Shown: positions 1 to 11,061 of the stretch, piece after piece
How positions within the stretch are numbered: the stretch's first letter is position 1
How the letters are laid out: each line of letters starts with the position of its first letter
Assembly (NCBI GenBank): GCA_963921425.1
Contig: OY992838.1
Coordinates: 16,616,001 to 16,680,000 of the forward strand
Length of the DNA stretch: 64,000 nucleotides
Direction: 5' to 3'
Source: Dryas octopetala
Taxonomy: Eukaryota; Streptophyta; Magnoliopsida; Rosales; Rosaceae
Translations under genes and position numbers: made by a program
Notes under the pieces: generated by a model
What the model was told of the DNA's origin: nothing
The model's database searches: none
The model's input: only the letters and a program-made list of their open reading frames with translations

Positions 1-500
1 TACCCTACCCTCTACCCTCTACCCTCTGCCCTCACTCTACCCTCCGCCCTCACTCTACCCTCTGCCCTCATCCCTCTACCCTCCTAAACCAACCAGCACC
101 TTATCCATTGGGCCATGGAGTTCCCACCTACTCTACCCTCTACCCTCTACCCTCTACCCTCTACCCTCTGCCCTCACTCTGCCCTCACTCTGCCCTCATC
201 CCTCATCTCTCTACCCTCATCCCTCATCCCTCATCCCTCCACCCTCACTCTACCCTCTGGCCTCATCCCTCTATCCTCTAACCTCATCCCTCATCCCTCT
301 ACACTCTGCCCTCTGCCCTCATCCCACATCCCTCATCCCTCAACCTGACCTCAACCCTCAATCCTAAGCCCTTAAGCCACCTAAGCCCTATACGCCCGTA
401 AACGTGAACACTGATAAACCCTTAATCCCCTAAACCAAAAGCCTGTAAACACGTAATCCCCTAAACCCCTAAGCCCCTAATCTTCTAAACCCTAACGAGT
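1..500. repeat. C-rich minisatellite and degenerate telomere-like repeats
   Basis: The first 360 bases are built from short units such as CTCTACC, CTCATCC and CTCTGCC. From about 360 to 500 they grade into CCCTAAA-like units (CCCCTAAACC, AAACCCTAA), close to the plant telomere repeat but irregular. This could be an interstitial or subtelomeric relic, or a minisatellite that resembles a telomere by chance. The strand is strongly C-rich with almost no G. A short open frame through it (115-348) is only a translation of the repeat. Confidence 0.75.
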
Positions 501-1219
501 TGATCAAACAAAGAAAAATATAAAAAACATGCTGTCCATCCAAATCATCAATGTTGTCGCAAAACTCAAACTGTCCATCCAAATCATCAATGCTGTCGCA
601 ACATTCCTGTGGTTCACAAAAGAAAAAAAAGAAGTAAGTGCACTATATCAGGGTACTAGAATATTAAAAATAAATATTTAGATCAATAGCAGACTTAAAG
701 GCCCTTTAAAAATAAAATCTTCAATATTCAGACAATAATCATGACATTAAACATTACAAAGACTACCAAAGATCTTTACTGATCTAAGCTAAGAATGTGT
801 TATACTGATACTGTGTTATAACATTCAAAAGCTAACACATTCTACTGCAAAAATGTTGAAGAGAATTGTCTGATTCAGACAAGATCCAAGTTAGAAATTC
901 AAGAAATGGCACTATGCACTGTATTCAGAGCAGCTTTTAGAAGCATTTTCTGCATTATGAAATGGCTAGCAGACAACCCAAGAGACCGCTTATTTTCTAC
1001 AATGTTTGACACCTGTTTATAATGCCTAAATATATATTTCGCTTCTATCTATTGATAGAAAAAGTTCTAAAATTTTAGGACAATTCATAGTCAGGAAAAA
1101 TAGATGGAAACTATTGTTATAACACCTTAAAAACGAGTAAAACCTTGCAGTGAAAGTAAAACTAGTAGCATCACTCAACATTAAAATTCAGATCCAATGA
1201 ACACAAATTTGAAAGTACC
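501..1219. other. AT-rich spacer downstream of the IRE1-like gene
   Basis: No gene is seen. A 39-bp period direct repeat occurs at 532-602, two copies beginning CTGTCCATCC. The rest is AT-rich and probably holds the 3' untranslated region of the minus-strand gene that ends at 1220. Confidence 0.5.
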
Positions 1220-3145
1220 TTATCTAATTTGATGCTCATCCTTCATTGTAAAATTCTCATAAGTCTTTGCAATGAAACCAGGGTACAGTAGTCGAATTTC
1301 TTCTTCCATAATATCGAAGCAACCATCTTTGAGATGATGCGCGTAAATATTTTTAAGAAAACGCAGCAAATCTTTCAAATTACCCCCATGATATGGCTTT
1401 CGTAACAGAGGGCTCCAAAAAGGAACTTGTAAAAGAGGGCTCTTTCGTGCTTCTATATCCCAGTCCAAGTATCTCTTAAAGACAGACGATGTCCTCCATT
1501 TGTGTTTTATATCACAAATGGGTGAAATTGTGTTCTGCTCAAATGCTTGGTACATTTCAGATGCACATTTCAACCGGTCCTTCGAGAAGCACATTAATGA
1601 CGGATGGTGGATGAGTTTCTTTACAAACTCCATAGAGCTGAAGAAAAAAGAAAGAAAAAGACTTAATACAGCAACAATTAATACTATTAAGAAGTTGAAG
1701 AAAGAAAAACACTTAAATACAGCAGCAATTAATACTATTGAGAAATTGAAAAAAGATAAGGAATTAACTTTGTATTTGTATATTTCAAGAACGAATTCAT
1801 GTCACCATGGTGGAAGGGTAAATGTTTCCACTGAGGTTCAGTCAACAGTTTTTTAATAAACTCTTGAAATTCTTGAATGTCATTGCACTTCGCCGATTCC
1901 CAGTCCATATCTGTATATTCCTCTCTCAAATGTCCAATGTTTATAAGTGCCCATTTATCTTCTCTTACCACATAACTTCTTCTATCTAATAAGCGTCCGT
2001 GGACTCGCCCACCTTTGTGGAGATATTCCAAGCCTGTAAGGATTATGCTGCACACAAAAAATATAAAACAATCAATCATGTCAAAGTAAAAGAGTTGGAG
2101 AAGGAGGATAAATATGATACACAAATAAAATTAGAGGGAGTACCTTATACTTTCTAGCATTTGAAATACTTTTTCCACCTTTGTTTTAAACTGATCCATC
2201 TTCCATTCAATTAAATGGCAGCTAAAGTCTTGGTACAAGATGTACCATTTGCCGGTTTTTGCATCTTGGTGTATGCCATGCACGTCCAAAAATGCAACGT
2301 GGCTGACTTGCTTTGCATTCTGGAAATAACTGCTAGCTTTCTCCTTCTGTGATTCCTTGTACTCCACTATTCTTCCCATCATTGGTTTTCCATCTTGAAA
2401 TTCCACCATTGTTGTTTGGTTGTTGGAATAATCAATCTTGAACTTGCAGATACTAACCCCATAGAGCTGCAAAAAAATAAATAAAGATAAAGAGAGAGAG
2501 TGAGTGAGGTGATTAGCTATTTATTGCATGGAGGCATGAAGAAGGAAGAAGGAAGACAAGGAGCTTGAAGAGAGGCGTGAAAATTTCCATAAGAAGCAAC
2601 AAATCAGAAGTTTCAAAGATAGTAGAAAGAGGGTTCATTTCCTTGATTGCCATAAGGAAAGAAAATTTGGGGAGGAACTGATCTTACTTGAAAAGCAGAA
2701 CAAGGCTGAAAGGCATTGGTCCTGTGTGGTTCTTTGTGAAAGACAAGTTGTGCATCAATCTTGGAAGGTGGTTCAAAAAGCTTTTATCAAAGTGATTGGC
2801 AGTTAAAATAACTTTGTTTCCTTTCCAAAATAATAGAGGACTGCTAGGGTTAACACTTTAGATACTGATTGTCAGAAGAGAGGACTGCTAGGGTTAACAC
2901 TTTAGATACTGATGCATTTAATGTGGATCTAAATCAACAAAAGTGTGGATTATCTAGAGGGTCTGGGCCAGTTTAAAGAAACTTGAAATTGAGAAAAATG
3001 AAGAAAATAAAAGAAATTGAAAGGGAAAAATAAAGTGTAAAGATAAGTTCTTGGTCCTTAAATACGATACCTGATTCACATCATCGTCTGTTCTTTTCCT
3101 TTTTTTGGTGTTTTCTATCATATTCTCTTGCAGCCTATTTGCCAT
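1220..3145 (-). CDS. IRE1/RNase L-like pseudokinase with KEN ribonuclease-like domain
   Basis: Four exons on the minus strand join in phase: 3145-3071, 2466-2144, 2047-1769 and 1637-1220, about 364 residues. Exon 1 gives a lysine-rich stretch (KKRKR, a possible nuclear signal). Exons 2-3 give a degenerate protein-kinase fold: GLEYLHKGGRVHG stands where the catalytic loop should be, the HRD aspartate is missing (VHGRLLD), and INIGHL replaces the DFG loop. Exon 4 resembles the KEN endonuclease domain of IRE1 and RNase L, with LIHHPSLMCFSKDRL near its start and LKDLLRFLKNIYAHHL near its end. IRE1 senses unfolded proteins through a signal peptide, luminal domain and membrane segment. None is visible here, so a soluble, catalytically altered paralogue is inferred. 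The exon 3 donor (GTTAAT) is weak. A 44-bp direct repeat lies in intron 1 (2837-2913). A broken copy sits at 15430-22560. Confidence 0.62.
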
Positions 3146-4800
3146 ATATCTGCCACGAATGTATTCATAAAATTTATAAATAGAAATGAAAAAAAAGGAC
3201 ATTATTGAACTCACTACAACCCTATTACTAATCCAATCACTAATACATGGGCCAACAATGAAGAACAAGACAAAACTACTGTTGAATAAAAAAAAATCAC
3301 AATAAATCTGACAATATGGGTGGCCGAAAACAAGAATAAAATAATTAAAATAAAATATAGTCACACTACTTGGCTTTATTAAAAAAGAGACACATTCATG
3401 TTCCAAAAAATATATATATATATAATGGGTCTACATTTTATTACACCTTTCTGTTGGCCTTATCTCCTTAAGGAAAGAAACAATAATAACATAAAATTAA
3501 GAGGAACAAACTGCACTCCTAAAATTTAGTGCGAATTTCAGAGAACTACCACTGTCCATGCTTAATTTTTTGGCCTATTACAACCACTAAGACATTTTTA
3601 GTTTATATACAGAGCACGACTCAAATTATGTAGATTTAAGGCCTCAGACTAAGACTTACTTTGTGTTGGTGTTGCAGCAACTTTGGTGTGACTGCTGAGG
3701 AACCAGAAAGAAGCCCACTCTTGTATTTTTAATGAGATGTCAAAAAAACAGATCTGTCACAATAATGCATATGTGTTAGTGACAGCAATTACAAGATAGC
3801 AGAGTTTAGCACACAGCATAAAGATATCTAAAATACAGAAAATTACCCCAAGACAGTGGTAGATAGATACTATATGCCAAAGCATGAAGTTTGCTTTAAA
3901 ATTAAAAGCAATTAATAGAATTTACAGTGGATAATTAAATTGTTACATAAGAAAAATTTCTGATCCTAGTGGTAGGTCTTGACCTCTTAAGTACTCTTTT
4001 GTTCGCTTTGCTTGTCAAATAAACTGTAAGACCAAACAAGACTATATTTCATTATCAGAAGGAAAGAAAGGTGCATATACCAGTTAACCAGATATGGACT
4101 GAGACTCTATTGTCACAAATTTTAATTATCGTTAAAGGTTAAAATTTACAATTAAGAAATTTAAAAACAACACAAAATTTCTTTTCTTTACCCAAAATTT
4201 AAAATCAGCCGGGAAATCCAATCAAGATGCAAGACAAAGAACACAAATTTTATCAAAGCCCAAGCATAAAAGAAAATAAGTGAATATGAATTAAAAATAA
4301 AGAATCAAAATTCATGCTCATAAATACAAATTGAACCAAGCCCAGCAAGAATCATGAACAATATTGAAAATTCGGAATTCATGTAAAATAAACGTACCCA
4401 TGATCAATAAAGACCACCCAATCAAAGGAAAACACAAACAAAGAAAGCCCTACTTAGAAATTTGATTTTAAAACACGAAAATTGAAGAGGACTTGAGAAA
4501 ATTCGGATATATGAAGGCCTTACTTGAGAGAGCCCTAGAAGGAGAGACCCAGAAAATCTTAGTAGAAATCACCTAGCCGGTGTGCCGAAATTGAGATTGA
4601 ATAAAGAGAGATTGTGCCAGAGGATTTTGGAGTGATGCTGTGCGTGGGAGAGAAAAAACAAGATTTTCCGAGAAAATAACGCGGGCTGAAAAGAATTAAT
4701 TTTCTTTTTTTTTTAACACAGACAGAAAAGACATTCTCGAGCTTCAACTAGCCGTTATGATTTTCGCAGTTTGATTGGTTGTCAACATAAAACTACAAAA
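3146..4800. other. Upstream region of the IRE1-like gene, duplicated at 21222-22562
   Basis: No coding exon can be supported. From about 3357 to 4605 the sequence is closely matched by 21222-22562, including a block around 3420-3850 and the run of A-rich sequence from 4080 to 4600. The region probably holds the promoter and untranslated exons of the minus-strand gene. The small open frame at 4559-4747 has no recognisable content. Confidence 0.5.
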
Positions 4801-4814
4801 GTGCATTTCATGGC

Positions 4815-5045
4815 CAAAAAAAATATAATAGTGCTTCGGCTTTGGGGTCGACAATGCCTAATTTTCTGGGCTCGGACTTGAATTAAAGGAGCCCAATAGG
4901 GCTTTCGGGCCGGGCCAGGCTGGGCCTCGGTTTTGATACACAAGTTTGAGGCCCACCTGTCGGGCTCAAAATTTACGGGCTTTGAGGTCGGGCCAGACTA
5001 GACCCGAACGGGCAGCCCAGATTGGGTATCATTACCCGGTTCGAT
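4815..5045. repeat. GGGCTT/GGGCCGGGCC-type GC-rich repeat fragment
   Basis: Repeated GGGCTT, GGGCC and GGCCC motifs stand out from AT-rich flanks. A similar block lies at 38155-38330. It looks like a dispersed transposon-derived repeat. The element type cannot be decided by eye. Confidence 0.4.
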
Positions 5046-5182
5046 AAATCCCTCTTCCTACCAATAGAATACCTTCGGAGTATCATTACTCGATCAATAA
5101 TAACCTGTCAGAAATCACAAAAACACGAAAGATTGGAACTTTTTTTTTTCTACGAAAAAGATTGAAACTTTTTAAGAATAAC

Positions 5183-6351
5183 CCACTTCTTTGTAAACAG
5201 GGGCAGGTTGGTTTGCGACGCGGCTGGACCTCCTCACCACAACCATCTGCTTCTTGACTGTACGAGGCTTCACACGCTTCATCTGAGAAATAAAGAGAGA
5301 AAGCAGAGTGAGCCTTTTAATTTGAGAGCTGCTATTTGCACACCTTTTTTTTTCTTTTTGCACACCCTTTTGTAAAAACAAAAAATCAAAAATCAAAGGA
5401 AAAGACACATCTATCCTTCTCACACCCAAAAACCAACTCCATTTTTTCTCTTTTGCACACCCCATCAACAAAGCAAAAAAAAACACACATACCCCCCCTT
5501 CATCTCCCTCACCCGACCACACCCACCCACGCAGCTCTCCCTCAGCAGCCCTTTCGTCACCCGACCTACCCACCCAGCCCCCTCCCTCCCTCACCCGACC
5601 ACCACAAGCAGCACCCGACCTCACCCCCAACCTCTTCATCTTCTCTCCTCCCTCCCTCCCTTTCTCTCTCTGCTTTCTCCTTCGTTTGGCACTGGTTTGC
5701 CGAAAATTTGAGTTTCCTTCGGCAGCCACCCACCGAACACCCACAAACCATTCGACAGCCACCCACCGAACACCCACAAACTATTCGGCATATATCCGCC
5801 GAACCTAGAGGGAGGTGGGCCGGGTGGGTCGAGGCTAGAGGGAAGGTGCGACGGGGTTGGGTGGGAGGGCGTGCGATGGGGTCGGGGCTGGGTGGAGGGG
5901 AAGGAGGTGGGCTGGGTCGGGGCTGTAGGGAGGGTGCGACGGGGCTGGGGCTTGGTGGAGGGGAGGGAGGAGGTCGGGTGTGTTTTTTTTTGAGGGGTGT
6001 GTTTTTTTTTTTTTTTGTCTGAGAGTAAGGGGTGTGTTGGGTGAGGGGTGAGTGTGTCTTTTCTTTTGATTTTTGATTTTTTTTTTTTTACAAAAGGGTG
6101 TGCAAAAAGAAAAAAAAAAGGGTGAGCAAATAGCAGCCCTCTTTAATTTTTACAGAGACAGATAGAGATAGGTGCAGAGAGGGAAGGGGGGTTGGGTGTA
6201 GGCTTACAGGGGATGGTTTAGGAGAGGATGATGGGGTCCGAAGAGCCTGAGCAAGCTGAGGCAGATTCAGTGCTTTCATTCTCTTCTTGATTTCCTCTAA
6301 TCTCTGCTGACGAGATTCCTCGTATGATAACTTTGGCTTAGCCATCACCAT
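5183..6351 (-). pseudogene. B3-domain transcription factor gene fragment (first two exons)
   Basis: Exon 1 (6351-6208) starts MVMAKPKLSYEESRQQRLEE and continues to NLPQLAQALR, the N-terminal signature of plant B3-domain proteins of the At3g19184/At5g42700 type. It ends at a good donor (CCT|GTAAGC). Exon 2 (5282 to about 5183) follows acceptor TTTCTCAG and gives MKRVKPRTVKKQ then RRSSRVANQPAPVYKEV, the next conserved block of the family. The frame then stops, and the B3 DNA-binding domain is nowhere on this strand before the IRE1-like gene. This is therefore a truncated copy. The 925-bp intron contains an 818-bp transposon. Without it and its duplication the intron would be 99 bp, normal for plants. 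Purine-rich 5' flank lies at 6352-6660. Confidence 0.72.
5324..6141. mobile_element. 818-bp fold-back TIR transposon with 8-bp TSD
   Basis: Left end GAGAGCTGCTATTTGCACAC and right end (reversed) GAGGGCTGCTATTTGCTCAC form inverted repeats that continue for about 80 bp through AAAAAGAAAA and ACAAAAGGGTGTGC blocks. Both sides carry the direct repeat TTTAATTT (5316-5323 and 6142-6149), the 8-bp size usual for hAT elements, although the terminal bases are not the common hAT ones. The left arm is C-rich and the right arm G-rich, so the inside could also fold back. A tandem ACCCACCGAACACCCACAAA unit occurs at 5726-5785. No transposase is present, so it is non-autonomous. Confidence 0.8.
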
Positions 6352-6665
6352 TTTTCCCCGGAACCAAACAGAAGATTCCTCTGTTTCTCTCTTATCTTGT
6401 AACGAAGTTTGAGCTGAGAAACCGACTTGGGCGAAAAGGAGTGAATGGAAAATGTTGATGTTGAAATTTAAAAGGCCTGGCTAGTCGGTGAATGGTGATG
6501 ATGGGGTTTCACCGTTTCAGTGATGATGGTGATGATGGAGAGAGGCTGAGACTGAGAGAGTGAGAGGGATTGATGGAGAGAGGCTGAGATTGAGTCACTA
6601 AGAGAGGCAAAGGAGGCGGCGAAGCGATTGTAAAATGTAAACTTGTAAAGCTTAGCCGCTTAGGT

Positions 6666-7130
6666 AGGTTAGGTCATTAGAAATAGAATTTAGACAGTGA
6701 GCCGTGCATACATTGCGTCAGGCTAAGCTAAAAAAAGACTATGTCAAAAACTAGTCAATGATGACCTTCCATGGATTCACCTATATAAGCCGCAACTAAA
6801 GTTGCAAAAATAAGAGCTTGAATGCCGCTTGTAAATAATCCAAGGAACATGACAGGTATAGGAACTACTAAAGGTACTAAAGAAACAAAAACAACAACTA
6901 CTAATTCATCAGCTAAAATATTTCCGAAAAGTCGAAAACTAAGCGATAAGGGTTTTGTGAAATCTTCTAAGATGTTAATGGGTAAAAGGATTGGGGTTGG
7001 TTGAATGTATTTACTGAAATAACCTAATCCCTTTTTTGTAAGGCCCGCATAGAAATATGCTACTGATGTAAGTAAAGCTAAAGCAACGGTAGTATTTATA
7101 TCATTTGTAAAAAAAGGTTAGGTCATTAGA
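6666..7130. repeat. 16-bp direct repeat flanking the plastid insert
   Basis: AGGTTAGGTCATTAGA occurs at 6666-6681 and again at 7115-7130, with the plastid-derived block between them. This looks like a duplication made when foreign DNA was joined into a staggered double-strand break. The 6682-6754 stretch may also be plastid DNA (spacer downstream of atpI) but I could not confirm that. Confidence 0.7.
6755..7113 (-). pseudogene. atpI: Nuclear insertion of chloroplast atpI (ATP synthase CF0 subunit a), C-terminal part
   Basis: Read on the minus strand, the sequence encodes the last ~115 residues of the plastid AtpI protein without a break, including [36 protein letters not shown] and the C-terminus [10 protein letters not shown] followed by TGA at 6755-6757. 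AtpI is the membrane proton-channel subunit of the chloroplast ATP synthase, normally encoded in the plastid rps2-atpI-atpH cluster. Here it is a headless fragment beside nuclear transposons, with no plastid neighbours, so it is a plastid-to-nucleus transfer (NUPT). The intact frame suggests the transfer is fairly recent. Confidence 0.88.
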
Positions 7131-7997
7131 GTATTACTGTATTAGACATTAGTTGTTTAATATTTTATTAATTTAGGGTATTTTGGGGTTTGGGCTTGGG
7201 GGTTCGGTTTAGGGTTTGGACTTTTTATATAATTTTATTACATATGTTTTATAAACAAACGATGCAATTGTGTTTTCAACGATCCGAACCGTTCAAATTT
7301 TAATTCTTCACTCAAAGATAATTCGTGCAAAAAATTAGCTCAATCGGAGATGTAAAAGTGACGTAACGGTGGTCGAATTAATGAACGATCGTGGTTTTTC
7401 TAATGATGATCGAATGGGTAGATGAATTTTGATTTGGCCGATTTTTTGTAAGGATGATCTTTGACTATGAACATAGAAAATGAACGGCTCAGATTGTTGA
7501 AATCACGTTGGGATCTTCACAATTATGGAAACGACAAGGTTTCAATGAGAAAGTTATTAGAATTATACTCTTCAAGTGTATTGATATGTACAAGCTCACA
7601 TATTGATCGTGTTTTCAACGATTCGAACCATTCAAACTTTAGTTCCCCACTCAAAAAAAATCCTTGCAAAAAATTAGCTCAATCGGAAATGTAAAAGTGA
7701 CATAACGGTGGTCGAATTAATGAATGATCGTGGTTTTTCTAATGATAATTGAACATTCGAACCGGTAGATGAATTCCGATTTGGCCGATTTTTTGTAAGG
7801 ATGATCTTTGACTATCAACATATAAAATGAACGGTTCAGATCGTTGAATTAATAAACAATCGTGATTTAATAACTTTAATTATAGTTGTATATACACATA
7901 TTCATTTATGTTTTATTATAGTTGTAATGTTGTATATAATTTTAAAAGTTTATTATTTATGGTATTACACAGCTTACATTATTACTATTTTCTAACA
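7131..7997. repeat. Two direct copies of a ~345-bp unit, unknown element
   Basis: A block from about 7262 (TGTGTTTTCAACGATCCGAA) to about 7490 recurs at about 7608-7840 with scattered changes. Shared stretches include GGTGGTCGAATTAATGAA and GGATGATCTTTGACTAT. No coding frame survives. The tandem duplication looks transposon-derived, but I do not recognise the family. Confidence 0.6.
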
Positions 7998-9367
7998 TTA
8001 GGCCACGCTTGTCTCACCTTCTTAACTTGGACTGGCTTAGTTAAGACTTTAAGCCCATATTTGGTGAGCTTGGGATTAAAAAAAATGGGGCTTAGTGAAT
8101 CCCCTCTAACTTAAATGAGCCTTCTTAGGTGGGCTTAGTGAAACCCATGAAAATGTGGAGTTTTAGCTAAGAACCTCCTTGGCTGGGTCTACCTAAGACG
8201 CAAACTTAAAAAACAAAACAAGATGTTTTGTTTGAAGAGGATAAACTGAACGAGAAAGAGAGAGTGAGAAAGAATGGGCAGCGGCGACCAACGAGAAGAA
8301 CTGGGCAACGGCGACCGGCGAGAAGAACTGGGCAGAAGCGACTAGTAATCTTTCTGGGTGTTTTCTGTGTTTTCTTTTCTCTGAGTCTATGTTCTGTAAT
8401 TTTTGGGTAATCTTTTGGGTTTTCTTGACATTGATAATATGGGTGTTTGGCTCTTTCATCTTCTACAGCAACCCAACCCATTTCTTCTACCTGCAGCAAG
8501 AACACAGAGTGAGTTCTCTTCAAAATTCATCTCCAGATCTAGGGTTTTTTTTTCGTCAAATCTACTTGAATAACAAATTGTATATTACAAATTATGTAGC
8601 TATAAAATTGAGAATGTGATGAGTCCTGCACTGACACTGGCACTCACTGCTTCATGTTGTCTTTTCTGATCATGGCATATGTGGCTTTCTTTGGGTTTGG
8701 GTTTCTTGTTGCTCTGACATTTTTCTTTTGGTCAAGAGATTTCGGCATTCTCAAAGACAGTGAAAATATTGTGTAGAGGCCAAATTGATCTCTTTTATTA
8801 GTCTTTTATTGTGAATTTTGTGGTTTATTCAAGATGACATTGCAGGTCTCCAATTGTTTATATACAAGGGTTATTAAAGTGTTGTATCAGTTGTTTTAAA
8901 GTGTCATAAATTTATTGATATAAATTGATAAAACTCATTAATTCCATAATATTAAGTTATCATTACCATTATCATCATGCACAATAATTTTCATGATGAC
9001 TAGGTGACTTTCTTGAATCTTCCTGATGATGTTGTTGTATCCTAATTGGTTTATTATCTTTTGTTGTACTTGAGTTATCATTACCTCTTTTATTTTGCTT
9101 TACCTCTTTTGTTTTGCTTATGTACGGAGCTTGTCAATTTTGACTTAGTAATTAGCTAATATGTTCTCAGGCTTGGGTTCTGTTTGCTCTCATTAACTTT
9201 GTTTTGTTATTAGGCTTATGTGCCTACTATTTGTTACTTTGGTCTATTGTACGTTTTATCTGTAGTCCTGAACAATTATTTATTCACCAAAAACAATTTA
9301 GTTCTTTCATTACGCTTAACAAAATCCTTTCTTTTTTATCTTAACAAAATGTAGAACTAAATCATCT

Positions 9368-10768
9368 TTGTTTGTATGTAAATTTTTAGATATGGATCGA
9401 AGATTGATTTTGTTGATCTTATTGTTGGAGTTTTGGCATTTAGAGATAATGTGTGCTTGCACGCTTCTTGTGTTGATGATGCTAAAATCAAAATGGAGAC
9501 GTATTGAAAGACGATCATTGAATAATCATGCATTTGTGAGACATGAGACTCGTTTGCGTTATCTAGATAGCATAATAGGGAATAGTGACATAAAATGTGT
9601 GAACGAACTTAGAATGGATAGAAGGACATTTGGTCTATTATGTGAGTTACTTCGCCATGATGGGAGGGTCAAAAATGATGGTGTGGTGTCTATTGAGGAG
9701 CAAGTTTGTATGTTCTTACATGTACTTGGACATCATGTCAAGAATCATACCATTGTCGGTAGATTTTTCCAGTTGGGAGAGATTGTTAGTAGGTACTTTA
9801 ATTCAGTGTTGCAAGGAGTTTTGCGATTGCAAGGTAGACTATTGAAAGTCCCAGATCCCGTACGTGATAATAGTACAGATAATAGGTGGAGAGTTTTTAA
9901 GGTATGTTCTCATTTTTTTTGAAATTCCTACAAACTCAGTTATTCTCTTACTTTTGTATGAAGTAATGAAAGTTTACAATTGTATTATCTAGAATTGCTT
10001 GGGAGCATTAGATGGAACTTACATAAAAGTGCGGGTAGCGGCAGTTGACAAGCCAAGATATCGAACAAGGAAGGGTGAAATTGAAACAAATGTGTTGGGT
10101 GTGTGTTCAAGAGACATGCAATTCGATCATATTTGTGTTACCGGGTTGGGAGGCTTCCGCATCGAACTCTAGAGTTCTCCGTGATGCGATAACTAGGCCC
10201 TATGGGTTAAAGGTTCCCACCAGTAAGGCTATTAGTTATTGTCTAATCTATAAAGTAGTTTAGTTTTTGTATGTATACATACACATGCTAATAGGAGTTA
10301 TCATTTTGGTTATTAGGATATTATTATCTTGTAGATGGAGGTTATACAAACGGTGAAGGATTCCTTGCACCATATAGAGGAACAAGGTATCACTTATCCG
10401 AATGGAGAGATGGACATACACCTTCCAATCATGAGGGGTTTTTTAACATGAAGCATTCATCGGCAAGGAATATAATTGAACGTTGTTTTGGATTGATAAA
10501 AGCTAGGTGGGCCATACTTAGGAGTCCGTCTTTCTATCCAATAAAGACTCAATGTCGAATAATAACCGCTTGTTGTCTTCTACATAATTTTATTAGAAGG
10601 GAGATGTCTAGTGATCCAATGGAACATGCAATAAATGACCTTGAAGATGAAGAAAATGTGATGGAAGGTGAAATGCTTGGTACCGTCGGATCCTCTGATG
10701 AATGGATTGCAAAGAGAAATGACATGGCTTTAGAAATGTATAATGAGTGGAGGGAAAGGCATGGGTAG
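9368..10768 (+). pseudogene. PIF/Harbinger transposase (DDE_Tnp_4), frameshifted
   Basis: Three exons are visible: 9368-9901, 9993-10222 and 10317-10768, with GT/AG borders and compatible phases, about 400 residues. The first exon has the helix-turn-helix-like region (MDRRTFGLLCELLRHDGRV, SIEEQVCMFLHVLG). The catalytic triad is visible: D in [14 protein letters not shown] in YYLVDGGYTNGEGF, E in ARNIIERCFGLIKARW. In exon 2 an extra GATC in CAATTC|GATC|ATATTTGTG shifts the frame. Removing it in thought restores the family block [20 protein letters not shown], so the protein is disabled by one 4-bp insertion. The start may be the methionine at 9368 or 9392. The enzyme cuts and pastes the element together with its Myb/SANT-like partner. 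Confidence 0.85.
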
Positions 10769-11061
10769 CCATAACCATTTTTATGTATTTTCTTATAGAT
10801 GGTATCCTATGTTTGTATTTGCTCATGTATTTGATTAACAATGTATTTGTTTGTATTTGTTTTTTTTAGATATTGTTTGTATTTTCTTAACAATGTATTT
10901 GTTTGTATTTGCTTTTGTGATATACAAATTGAATTAACTTTGGTGTTGCATTGTCATATAATCTGGTCATGAATGAGAGTTGCTGGTGTTGTAGTGCAGA
11001 TTATGGGTATTTGTGATTTAATTATTGCATTAACTTTGGGTGCATATTTGGATGTTCACCC

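Noticed and set aside
5336-6022. A 228-codon open frame on the plus strand
   Set aside because: It lies wholly inside the fold-back transposon and is Pro/His then Gly/Trp-rich because of C-rich and G-rich arms.
6822-7004. Plus-strand frame inside the plastid insert
   Set aside because: It is the antisense shadow of atpI, which reads cleanly on the minus strand.
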